From: Acidobacteriota bacterium
GTDB taxonomy: Bacteria > Acidobacteriota > JAAYUB01
Assembly (NCBI GenBank): GCA_029565065.1
Contig: JAKQOW010000043.1
Location: 1-64,000 of the forward strand
Length of the DNA: 64,000 bases
Direction of reading: 5' to 3'
The notes under the pieces were generated by a model that saw only the letters and a list, made by a program, of their open reading frames with translations, was not told the origin of the DNA and ran no database searches. Numbering within the stretch: the first letter of the stretch is position 1; each line of letters starts with the position of its first letter. Made by a program: the position numbers and the translations under genes. Positions 7,936 to 15,318 of this stretch are shown piece by piece.

Positions 7936-8781
7936 ATGAAGATCGCGATCCAGGGCGCCATCGGATCATTCCATCACGAGGCGGCCGGCCGCTTTGCGCC
8001 CGGCGCCGCCGAACCGGTGGTCTGCCGCACGTTCCGCGCGGTGTGCGAGGCGGTGCGCACCGGCGCCGCCGCACGCGGCCTGATGGCGGTGGAGAACTCG
8101 CTGGCGGGCGGGATCGTCGCCAACTTCGCCCTGCTGGGCGAGTATCCGCTCCAGGTGCACGAGGAGCTGTACCTGCGCGTGGAGCAGCACCTCCTGGCCC
8201 TGCCCGGCCAGCGGCTGACGGACATCCGCACTGTGCACTCCCACCCCGTGGCCATCCTCCAGTGCAGCCGCTTTCTGGCCGCCCACCCCCACCTGGAGTA
8301 CATAGAGAGCTGGGACACCGCCGCCAGCGCCGCGGACATCCGGCGCGGGGGCTGGCGCGGCACCGCCGCCATCGCCGGTCCGCTGGCCGCCGAGCTCTAC
8401 GGCCTGGCGGCGCTCGCCACCGGCATTCAGGACCACGCCGACAACTTCACCCGCTTCCTCGTGCTCGCCGCGACCGCGCCGGACGCGGGCGCGCCACCTG
8501 ACAAGGCGTCGGTGCAGTTCCGCCTGCCCCACCGGCCGGGGACATTGGCCGCCGCGCTGGCGGCGCTGCACCGCGGCGGAGTGAACCTGACCTTCATCCA
8601 GTCGCTCCCCATCGCCGAGAATCCCTACGAGTATGTCTTTCACGTGGACTTCGAATGGGAGCTTCCCGGCGCCCTCGACGCAGCGATGACGGCGCTGAGC
8701 GGCCGCGCCGCAGCGGTGCGCCTCGTGGGCGCCTATCGCCGCGGCTGCCGCCCCGCGGCGACTCGGGCGGTGACGTCATGA
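7936..8781 (+). CDS. pheA: Prephenate dehydratase with ACT domain
   Basis: This 281-residue enzyme converts prephenate to phenylpyruvate, the last specific step before phenylalanine. Residues 1-180 form the PDT domain: IAIQGAIGSFHHEAA at the N terminus, ENSLAGGI at 53-60, and the catalytic Thr in the TRF motif (T172-R173-F174). Residues about 190-270 form an ACT domain. The usual Phe-sensing motifs GALV and ESRP appear here as GTLA and QSLP, so allosteric feedback may be altered. The ATG has CGGAGG 10 bases upstream, directly after the attenuator. The stop overlaps the next gene (ATGA), giving a two-gene operon that covers entry and exit of the Phe branch. Confidence 0.95.
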   Translation: MKIAIQGAIGSFHHEAAGRFAPGAAEPVVCRTFRAVCEAVRTGAAARGLMAVENSLAGGIVANFALLGEYPLQVHEELYLRVEQHLLALPGQRLTDIRTVHSHPVAILQCSRFLAAHPHLEYIESWDTAASAADIRRGGWRGTAAIAGPLAAELYGLAALATGIQDHADNFTRFLVLAATAPDAGAPPDKASVQFRLPHRPGTLAAALAALHRGGVNLTFIQSLPIAENPYEYVFHVDFEWELPGALDAAMTALSGRAAAVRLVGAYRRGCRPAATRAVTS

Positions 8782-9869
8782 CCCGCGCCGCACCGAATCC
8801 GCCGACCGCGCCGGCCCTCCGGCTCAAGGGACGGCCGTACGTCATCGCCGGCCCCTGCAGCGCCGAAACGGAGGCGCAGGTGCTCCGCACGGCGCGCCGG
8901 CTGCAGCGGGACCGGCGGGTGGCCGCGTTCCGGGCCGGCATCTGGAAGCCCCGCACTCGTCCCGACTGCTTCGAGGGCGTCGGCGTGGAGGGGCTGCCGT
9001 GGCTCCAGCGAGTCCGCCGGGAAACGGGCCTGCCCGTGGCGGTAGAGGTGGCCCGCGCCCAGCACGTGTACGAGGCGCTCAAGCATGGCGTCGATATCCT
9101 GTGGGTGGGGGCGCGCACCACGGTGAATCCGTTCTCGGTGCAGGAGGTGGCCGAGGCGCTTCGCGGCGCCGACGTGCCGGTGTGGGTGAAAAATCCCGTC
9201 AGCCCCGACCTATCGCTCTGGCTCGGCGCGGTGGAGCGCCTGGCGCGGGTGGGCGTCCGCCGCCTGGGCGCCGTCCATCGCGGCTTTTCCACCACCGACG
9301 CCGGCCCGTGGCGGAACGCGCCGCGGTGGGAGCTGGCGCTCGCCTTCCGCCGGGAGGCGCCGGATCTGCCGCTCCTGAACGATCCCAGCCACCTGGGCGG
9401 CCGACGGGAATTCATCGCGGAGATCGCCCGGCGCGCCCTGGACCTCGGTTTCGACGGACTCATGGTCGAAACGCACACCCGCCCTGCCGCCGCGCTCAGC
9501 GACTCCGCCCAACAGCTCACGCCGGCGGCGCTGTCGACGCTTCTTGACACGCTGCCCGGACGCCGGCGCGGTGCGGCGCGCGACGCCGCGTCCGCAGCGG
9601 GCCTGGCGACGCTCCGCGGCGAGATCGACCGCCTCGACGAGGAGCTCATGCGGCTGTTGTCGCGCCGCAACCTGGTGGCGGGCCAGATCGGCCGCTACAA
9701 GAAGGCGCACCGCATGGCGGCATTCCAGGGCAACCGCTGGCGTCAGGTGCTGGACGACCGGCTGGAACAGGCCGTCCGGCTGGGCCTCGACCGGCGGCTG
9801 GTGGAGGAGATCCTGCAGCGGATCCACGACCTGTCGCTCCAGGTCCAGGCCGCGGCCATGCGGCGGTGA
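8778..9869 (+). CDS. DAHP synthase - chorismate mutase fusion
   Basis: This bifunctional enzyme has 363 residues. Residues 1 to about 265 are a type I-beta (KDO8P-synthase-like) 3-deoxy-7-phosphoheptulonate synthase: YVIAGPCSAE, FRAGIWKPRTRP, DILWVGARTTVNPF, PVWVKNPVSPD, LNDPSHLGG and LMVETHT. These residues bind PEP, E4P and metal. Residues about 275-360 are an AroQ-type chorismate mutase (LRGEIDRLDEELMRLLSRRNLVAGQI). The same domain order is known from Bacteroidota. Together with PheA it covers the first shikimate step and the two steps from chorismate to phenylpyruvate, all under the phe attenuator. The start at 8778 gives an ATGA overlap with pheA. Confidence 0.95.
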   Translation: MTRAAPNPPTAPALRLKGRPYVIAGPCSAETEAQVLRTARRLQRDRRVAAFRAGIWKPRTRPDCFEGVGVEGLPWLQRVRRETGLPVAVEVARAQHVYEALKHGVDILWVGARTTVNPFSVQEVAEALRGADVPVWVKNPVSPDLSLWLGAVERLARVGVRRLGAVHRGFSTTDAGPWRNAPRWELALAFRREAPDLPLLNDPSHLGGRREFIAEIARRALDLGFDGLMVETHTRPAAALSDSAQQLTPAALSTLLDTLPGRRRGAARDAASAAGLATLRGEIDRLDEELMRLLSRRNLVAGQIGRYKKAHRMAAFQGNRWRQVLDDRLEQAVRLGLDRRLVEEILQRIHDLSLQVQAAAMRR

Positions 9870-10071
9870 GGGGTGGGGGCGACACCCCCCCGACGACCGG
9901 TTGCGTCTCCGCAAGCCGCCGGCCGTGCGATTGAAAATCCGCCGGCGATGTCCCATAATGAGGTCGCTGACAGACTCGGCAACGCCGGGTGGATTCGTCA
10001 CCGTGCATGCGACCGCGATGGCCGCCGAACCGGGTCTCCATGGACGTGATCCTTCAGAGGGGAAATTGCCG

Positions 10072-10656
10072 ATGACCGCCCAAGTTCCCGACACGCTCCA
10101 GTACGACGGCCATTCCTATTCCATCGCCGCCATCGAGCGCGACTGGCCGTTCCACCCCGACGCGCTCGGCCTGCGCGAAGGACAGCCGGCCGCCGCCTGC
10201 ACCGCCTGCTGGCGCGGGCACGTGGGCCACTACGCGGTCCGCGACGGGCGCCTGTACCTGGTTCGGCTCGGCCTGCTCGCCGGGCCGAATCCGCCGGCGG
10301 CCTGGGACGGCATCCCGCCCGGAGACAAGCCCGACTCCATGGGCTTGTGGGAATACCAGGACCTCTTCCATCCCGTGCCGTATTCCGGCGGCGTGGTCAT
10401 CGCCCGGGATTTCATCCAGGAGTTCTACGTCCACATGGGCTTCCAGCATCCCGTCGGCTACGAGGTGGTGCACGAGCTCCGCTTCGACTGCGGGGCGCTG
10501 CAAAGCGCCACCGACCACTCCGCCCGGATGGCGGAGCTGCGCCACCTGGTCCGGAGCGGGCATCCGGAACAGGCGGGCATCAACTGCTGCAGCACCAACG
10601 TCGCCCGCCTCATCGAGGACGCGTTCTCGCTGTCGTACGAAAAAAAATGGCGGTGA
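10072..10656 (+). CDS. Hypothetical protein, 194 residues
   Basis: I do not recognise this family. The start at ATG 10072 is preceded by AGAGGGG eight bases away. The product is soluble with no signal peptide or membrane segment. It is rich in aromatic residues and opens with TLQYDGHSYSIAAIERDWPF. A short C-x2-C pair (CTACW, about residue 43) and a late CC pair (INCCSTNVARL) could bind metal, but spacing does not match a known finger. It may be a small immunity or binding protein of the type often scattered singly in such genomes. It stands alone between the phe operon and an uncertain open frame. Confidence 0.6.
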   Translation: MTAQVPDTLQYDGHSYSIAAIERDWPFHPDALGLREGQPAAACTACWRGHVGHYAVRDGRLYLVRLGLLAGPNPPAAWDGIPPGDKPDSMGLWEYQDLFHPVPYSGGVVIARDFIQEFYVHMGFQHPVGYEVVHELRFDCGALQSATDHSARMAELRHLVRSGHPEQAGINCCSTNVARLIEDAFSLSYEKKWR

Positions 10657-10703
10657 CCCGTCGCACCGTTGAATGATCCATGCAAAACAGGAAACGACAG
10701 TCC

Positions 10704-10952
10704 ATGATTTCAAAGACGCGCCGGTGTTTTGCTTCCGGCGGAGCGCTCGGGACGGTGGACATCACGCACAGTCTCACCCCGCGACCGAACCGGGGATTTC
10801 ATCAGGCGAGCGCCGGCCTGGCCCCTGATGGCCGGTTGGTCGTCGATCCCGGCACCGAGAATTATCCGCTGGCCAAACACACGGCGGCCGTATCACTTCG
10901 GGCGCTGGGCGGCATGGTCCGCCGGCAAGCGGGCCATCTTCCAAATCGTTGA
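10704..10952 (+). other. Uncertain open frame, possible remnant
   Basis: The 304 bases between two hypothetical genes contain a possible frame of 82 codons from ATG 10704 (or 90 from 10680). The segment LAPDGRLVVDPGTENY has a faint resemblance to the VDPGT strand of heparinase II/III-like proteins, but nothing else of that family is visible. An overlapping frame (10729-10977) is equally open, as expected in GC-rich DNA. It may be a small gene, a remnant or noncoding. Confidence 0.25.
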
Positions 10953-10960
10953 GGCAACCG

Positions 10961-11650
10961 ATGATTCACTTTCTTGACCCTGCCACCATCGACCCCCTCA
11001 CGGCGCTGTTCAGCCTGTCGCATGACCACGGCGAATTCATGCGGGTCTGGCGGTGGGTGACCGAGGTGACGGGGCGACCGCCGGACCGACTGGCCCTGCT
11101 GGAGCTGCTGCCGCTGCGCGTCAATCTGGACAAGGGGGAGGAACGGCCGGTCTGGCGGAACGGCGCGGTCCACGCCGAGTGCCCCCTCTGCCCACGGCTC
11201 GCGGAGGTGCTGGCGCCCCTCGGCTGGGGGCCCGCCCCGACGGGACCCTTCCCGCGCCACCTCGCCTGGCGGCCGCCCGGCACGGCCGACCCGCCCGCGC
11301 TGATCGTCAGCCGCGGCAGCGCCGTGGTCGCGGCGGGCCTGTCTGGTGAAGTGGGCGCCATCGCCGCCGCGTGGTCGGCCCTCCCGGCACAGGCCGTCGA
11401 CACGCCGCCCGGGGAACTGGGCCGGCTGCTGATTCCGGATGCGGCGTACGCTCCCCCCGGCTCACTCGCGGCGGCTATTCGCGCCGTCGCGGCGGTGATC
11501 GCGGCGGCGGGTGCGGGGCGCTGGCCGTTCCTGCGGGCTCTCCATTACGCCCTCCCGGCGGACGCCGCGGCCGCCGGCGGATCGCCCGACGACGGACGGC
11601 ACACCTCCCCGCTCACCCACCGGCAGGTATTGAATGTCGAGATGCGTTGA
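10961..11650 (+). CDS. Hypothetical protein, 229 residues
   Basis: No family recognised. ATG 10961 has GAGG six bases upstream. The N terminus (IDPLTALFSLSHDHGEFMRVW) looks helical. The C-terminal half is Ala/Pro rich and low in complexity. A C-P-L-C-P motif near residue 69 is an isolated Cys pair. There is no signal peptide. The codon pattern is typical for the region (strong third-position G/C), which supports it being coding, but the call rests on that and on the ribosome site. Confidence 0.5.
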   Translation: MIHFLDPATIDPLTALFSLSHDHGEFMRVWRWVTEVTGRPPDRLALLELLPLRVNLDKGEERPVWRNGAVHAECPLCPRLAEVLAPLGWGPAPTGPFPRHLAWRPPGTADPPALIVSRGSAVVAAGLSGEVGAIAAAWSALPAQAVDTPPGELGRLLIPDAAYAPPGSLAAAIRAVAAVIAAAGAGRWPFLRALHYALPADAAAAGGSPDDGRHTSPLTHRQVLNVEMR

Positions 11651-11656
11651 GCCGGT

Positions 11657-11905
11657 CTACCCGCGGGCGCGGATGATCAGGAGAAGACCGAGGACGAACA
11701 GGAGCGTGGCGCCGATGCCGGGCACCGAGACCAGCGCCACGGTGAATCCCTGCAGCCAGGCCAGCACGCCGATCTCCGGCATCAGCATGCCGCCGACGAA
11801 CGCCAGCGACAGGTACTGGACGGTCATGAAGCCGAGGACGATTGCGCCGAGGGCGATGCAGACCCATGCCAGCGCGAGGCGCCCGCGATCCGGTTTTCCT
11901 GCCAT
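11657..11905 (-). CDS. Small membrane protein with two predicted helices
   Basis: This 82-residue protein runs from ATG 11905. It has two hydrophobic spans (ALAWVCIALGAIVLGFMTV and VALVSVPGIGATLLFVLGLL) and a short basic C terminus RARG. No family is recognised. It lies downstream of the nitronate monooxygenase-like gene on the same strand, separated by 79 bases, and is convergent with the hypothetical gene ending at 11650. An upstream in-frame ATG at 11956 would add 17 residues but has no better ribosome site. Confidence 0.6.
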   Translation of the reverse strand: MAGKPDRGRLALAWVCIALGAIVLGFMTVQYLSLAFVGGMLMPEIGVLAWLQGFTVALVSVPGIGATLLFVLGLLLIIRARG

Positions 11906-11984
11906 GGGGCCTGCGCCTCCGTGAAATCGCGTCCCTCCGCATCCGCCAGGGCGCACCGGCGCCGGTGGCGACGTGCCCGCGCCG

Positions 11985-13463
11985 CTAGCGCGGCTCCGCC
12001 TGCAGGTCCAGCCCGCCGGCCCGCAGCTGTTCCAGCGCGGCGACGGCGGCTTCGTACTGCTCCCGCACCGCGGCCGCTTTCTCGTTCCAAGCCCCCTCGT
12101 ACTCCGCCCGCAGCGCCGCGATTTTATCGGGCCACACGTTTTCGTAGTCGTTCTTCAAGCGGGCGATCCGCTCGTTCCAGGCCCGCTCGTACTCATCCCG
12201 GAGCTCGGCCAGGCGGGCCACCGCCGCCCCGTACTCGTCTTTAAGGCCCTTCCAACGCTCCACCAGGCGGGCGTACTCGTCGCCGATGGACCGCGCCGCG
12301 GCTTCGACGGCGGCCGCGTACTCCGCCTTCAGGCCGTCCATGAGTTCCCGCACCGGCACGATCCGGTCCACCCGATGCGCGTTGGCGCCGGCGAAGGCGA
12401 ACCCTTCGTCCAGGCGCCCCTGCCGCGCGCTATCCAGCGCCAGCGAGATGCAGTAGGCGGCCGCCCGGGCGTCGCAGCTCTCCAGGCAGCGCCACGGGCA
12501 GCGGAACGACCGGCGCGCGCCGCGGGCGACCTCTTCGAGGAAGGGATTGCGGATCGCCCGGCCGGGCAGCCCCACCGGGCTCTTGATGATGACGATGTCC
12601 TCTGCCCGGCACCGGACATACGCCTCCTTGAAGCGCGGGTCGGCGTCGCACTCGTCGGTGGCGACGAAGCGGGTGCCGAGCTGCACGCCCCGCGCCCCGA
12701 GCCGGAGGATCCGGTGGATGTCGGCGCCGGTGTACACGCCGCCGCCGGCGATGACCGGGATCGCGCGGCCGCAACCGGCCTCGAACGGACGGACTTCGGC
12801 GATCACGTCGGGAACGATCCGCTCCAGCGCGTACGCCGGGTCGTCGATCTGCTCCGGTTTGAAGCCCAGGTGGCCGCCGGCCAGCGGGCCCTCCACCACC
12901 ACCGCGTCGGGCACGTCGCCGTAGCTCTTCCGCCAGTGGGTGAAGATCAGGCGCGCCGCCCGGCCGGAGCTCACGATGGGGGCGACCTTGACGTTGGCCG
13001 CCCGCAGCGCCGCCACCGGGATGCCCCGCAGCGGCAGGCCGGCGCCAAGGAAGACGATGTCGGGCCGCTCCTCCACGACCACCTGGAGCAGCTCGTGGAA
13101 GTCGTTCACCGCCACCATCAGGTTGACCCCGATCACCCCGCGGGTGCGGGCGCGGGCGCGGCGGATCTCGCTCCGGAGCGCCCGCTGGTCGGCGGCGCGG
13201 CCGTCGTCGTAGTAGTCAGGCTCGATCATACCGATGGCGTTGGCGGCGATGACGCCGATTCCGCCGGCTTCGGCCACGGCGGCCGCCAGCCCCGCCAGCG
13301 AGATGCCCACGCCCATGCCGCCCTGCACGATGGGCACCGCGGCCCGCAAGTCACCGATGGCCAGCGGCGGCAAATCCTTTTTCGGTGCGATCCATTCGGG
13401 CAGGTCCAGGCGCGGCAGCTGCAGTCTGGGTAGCTGGAATTTCGGAAAATTGTTGAAGTTCAA
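11985..13463 (-). CDS. Nitronate monooxygenase-like flavoprotein with tyrosine-repeat tail
   Basis: This is a 492-residue protein. Residues about 30-345 are a TIM-barrel FMN enzyme of the 2-nitropropane dioxygenase/NMO family (FabK-related): PIVQGGMGVGISLAGLAAAV, VVVEGPLAGGH, PVIAGGGVYTG and RGVQLGTRFVATDEC. A four-Cys cluster (C322, C326, C330, C338) follows, as in the NMO-like proteins of many anaerobes. Residues 375-480 form an extra alpha-helical tail with seven repeats of about 15 residues, each with an acidic residue before a Tyr (Y382, 397, 411, 425, 440, 455, 470). The NMO family normally ends before this. The substrate is unknown; it could be a nitronate-detoxifying or enoyl-reductase-like enzyme anchored or oligomerised by the tail. 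Confidence 0.88.
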   Translation of the reverse strand: MNFNNFPKFQLPRLQLPRLDLPEWIAPKKDLPPLAIGDLRAAVPIVQGGMGVGISLAGLAAAVAEAGGIGVIAANAIGMIEPDYYDDGRAADQRALRSEIRRARARTRGVIGVNLMVAVNDFHELLQVVVEERPDIVFLGAGLPLRGIPVAALRAANVKVAPIVSSGRAARLIFTHWRKSYGDVPDAVVVEGPLAGGHLGFKPEQIDDPAYALERIVPDVIAEVRPFEAGCGRAIPVIAGGGVYTGADIHRILRLGARGVQLGTRFVATDECDADPRFKEAYVRCRAEDIVIIKSPVGLPGRAIRNPFLEEVARGARRSFRCPWRCLESCDARAAAYCISLALDSARQGRLDEGFAFAGANAHRVDRIVPVRELMDGLKAEYAAAVEAAARSIGDEYARLVERWKGLKDEYGAAVARLAELRDEYERAWNERIARLKNDYENVWPDKIAALRAEYEGAWNEKAAAVREQYEAAVAALEQLRAGGLDLQAEPR

Positions 13464-13630
13464 TGAGATTTCCTTGCGTGTGTTTCCGACAGTCTGCGTA
13501 TATTGTACCCCAGTCCGAGTGATAAATGGCCAAAATGACGGGCTCTATATTAATGAAGGTTCGATCCGCGGCCGGTTCGCCGCCGCCGCCGGGAGCGGAT
13601 GGACGTATAATACCAGCCGGAGGCACGGTC

Positions 13631-14287
13631 ATGCGGGACGCGGGCAGCGACCGGCGGTACAGCGTCGGTGAAGAGATCGCCAACAGCGCCATCCACGGGG
13701 CGGGGGCCCTGGCCGCCGTCGCGGGGCTGGTGATCCTGGTCGCCGCGGCCGCCGCCACCGGCGACGGCTGGCGCCTGGCGAGCGCCGTCATTTTCGGCGT
13801 GACCCTGGTGCTGCTGTACACCGCCTCCACGCTGTACCACAGCATCGCCCATCCGCGCGCCAAGCGGGTGTTCCGCTTCATCGACCACGTGGCCATCTTC
13901 CTGCTCATCGCCGGCACCTACACCCCGTTCACCCTGGTGAGCCTGCGCGGACCGTGGGGCTGGTCGCTCTTCGGCGTCGTCTGGGGGCTGGCGCTGGCGG
14001 GGATCGCCGGCCAGTCCCGCCTGCTGCACCGCTGGACTGCCCTGTCGCTGGTCCTCTACATCGCCATGGGCTGGGCGGCGGTGGTGGCCGTGCGGCCGCT
14101 CGTTGCGGCGGTGGCCCCGGGCGGCCTGCTCCTGCTCCTGCTCGGCGGCATCGCCTATACTGCAGGCATCGGGTTCTATGTCTGGCGGCGGCTTCCTTAC
14201 CAGCACGCCATCTGGCACGGCTTCGTGCTGGCCGGCAGCGCGTTTCACTATTGGGCCATACTGGGTTATGTCATTCCGGCCGGCTAG
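13631..14287 (+). CDS. trhA: Hemolysin III / TrhA-family membrane protein
   Basis: This 218-residue, seven-helix membrane protein belongs to the HlyIII/PAQR superfamily. Diagnostic features are EEIANSAIHGAGALAAVAGL, TASTLYHSIAHPRAKRVFRFIDH (early S-x3-H) and the C-terminal HAIWHGFVLAGSAFHYWAI with the conserved HxxxH pair that binds Zn in PAQR proteins. In other bacteria the family is linked to membrane-energetics or lipid homeostasis; no haemolytic role should be assumed. ATG 13631 has GGAGG 7 bases upstream; earlier in-frame ATGs are not needed. It is divergent from the nitronate monooxygenase gene. Confidence 0.93.
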   Translation: MRDAGSDRRYSVGEEIANSAIHGAGALAAVAGLVILVAAAAATGDGWRLASAVIFGVTLVLLYTASTLYHSIAHPRAKRVFRFIDHVAIFLLIAGTYTPFTLVSLRGPWGWSLFGVVWGLALAGIAGQSRLLHRWTALSLVLYIAMGWAAVVAVRPLVAAVAPGGLLLLLLGGIAYTAGIGFYVWRRLPYQHAIWHGFVLAGSAFHYWAILGYVIPAG

Positions 14288-14370
14288 CCGCACCAGTCCG
14301 GCCGTGTTATAATTCCGTCAAACTCCGATTCGCCGACCTGTTGGAGCAACTCGCTTCCCGGGAGAGATCC

Positions 14371-14499
14371 ATGACGGACGTGGTTGCGGTGAAGCAGAAG
14401 CTCAAGCTGGAAAGCCGGTCCCCGGCGGACGCCGATGCGGCGTCCCGGCCGGTCCCGACGGATCGGAGCCCGCAGGCGTCTCCGCCGAAGCTCGAATGA
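14371..14499 (+). CDS. Possible 42-residue small protein
   Basis: A short frame starts at ATG 14371 with GGGAGAGA a few bases upstream. It encodes a Lys-, Ser- and Pro-rich, apparently unstructured peptide (starts MTDVVAVKQKLKLE). It ends 25 bases before the next gene start and could be a leader or small protein. Nothing identifies it. Confidence 0.35.
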   Translation: MTDVVAVKQKLKLESRSPADADAASRPVPTDRSPQASPPKLE

Positions 14500-14524
14500 T
14501 CGACTCGTCGCCTGGAGGCTATCG

Positions 14525-14893
14525 ATGAATCCTGACGCCGTCCAGATCATGTTTCAGGTATCCAGTGCGTTCCTCAGCGTGATCGATCTCATCCTGCTCG
14601 CCGTCGCCGTGGTGGTGGCCGCCATTTGCACCCGGCGCCGGCAGGGCGCGGCGGCGGCCTGGGTGCTCGCCGTTGCCTGCGCCGGACTGTTCGCCGCCGG
14701 CCTGACGCGCTGGGTTGTCGAATTCGGCGCGGCGGCGCTCGTCGGCCGGTTCAGCGCCAACGGATTCCAATGGGTGGAGCTCGGCCTGGCCGCGGCGGAG
14801 ATCCTGCTGACCGCACTCTTCGCCGCCGGGCTCTTCATGTTCCGTCCCGCCGGACCACCCGCCGCGGCGGCCGGGGAGGTGCGCCATGGATAG
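14525..14893 (+). CDS. Small membrane protein, 122 residues
   Basis: Three hydrophobic spans are visible (LSVIDLILLAVAVVVAAIC, AAAWVLAVACAGLFAAGL and LGLAAAEILLTALFAAGLFMF). ATG 14525 follows GGAGG at a distance of 7 bases. The final eight bases overlap the next gene, which encodes another small membrane protein of similar size, so the two are translationally coupled and probably form a hetero-complex. No family recognised. Confidence 0.65.
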   Translation: MNPDAVQIMFQVSSAFLSVIDLILLAVAVVVAAICTRRRQGAAAAWVLAVACAGLFAAGLTRWVVEFGAAALVGRFSANGFQWVELGLAAAEILLTALFAAGLFMFRPAGPPAAAAGEVRHG

Positions 14894-15206
14894 CCTGTCG
14901 CTGGGCTGGCTCTGGATGGCCGTGAGCTTCCTCTGGGTCGTCGTGTACGCCGCGGCGGCCGCGGCGGCGTTCTGGCGCTTCCGCACGACGCTGCCGGGCA
15001 TCCTCATCGGCGGGGCCTTCGCGCTGCTCGCGGTAAAGGTGGTGGGAATGCAGCTCCTGCAGCGGTTCGCCTTCGCCGAGCGGGCGTACGACGATCCGAC
15101 CCGGCTGGTGACGTACACCGCCAACTGGCTGCTCTCCGCGGCGCTGCTGCTGGCGGTGGCAGTGGGCGTGGCGCTGATCCCGCGCGCGCTGAAACGGCGC
15201 GGCTGA
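14886..15206 (+). CDS. Small membrane protein, 106 residues
   Basis: Three hydrophobic spans (LWMAVSFLWVVVYAAAAAAAF, ILIGGAFALLAVKVVGMQLL and TANWLLSAALLLAVAVGVAL) end in a basic tail (RALKRRG), predicted cytoplasmic. It overlaps the preceding membrane-protein gene by 8 bases. Function unknown. It is convergent with the S46 peptidase gene. Confidence 0.65.
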   Translation: MDSLSLGWLWMAVSFLWVVVYAAAAAAAFWRFRTTLPGILIGGAFALLAVKVVGMQLLQRFAFAERAYDDPTRLVTYTANWLLSAALLLAVAVGVALIPRALKRRG

Positions 15207-15243
15207 CCCGACGCGACCCGTCGGGGACGGAACCCTTCCGCAC

Positions 15244-15280
15244 AAAAAACGGGACCCGGGGCCAAACCCCCGGGTCCCGT
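15244..15280 (-). terminator. Terminator of the S46 peptidase gene
   Basis: A 13-bp perfect stem (15249-15261 with 15268-15280) has loop CCAAAC. The A run at 15244-15249 is a T tract on the minus strand, so it terminates leftward transcription from the peptidase gene that stops at 15319. Confidence 0.9.
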
Positions 15281-15318
15281 CAACTGATTTCAATACCAGA
15301 GACCGACCGGCGCGCGAC

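Noticed and set aside
9870..9895. G-run/C-run hairpin after the DAHP synthase-chorismate mutase gene
   Set aside because: GGGTGGGGG...CACCCCC can pair but has no T tract and could be chance in this composition; not called a terminator.
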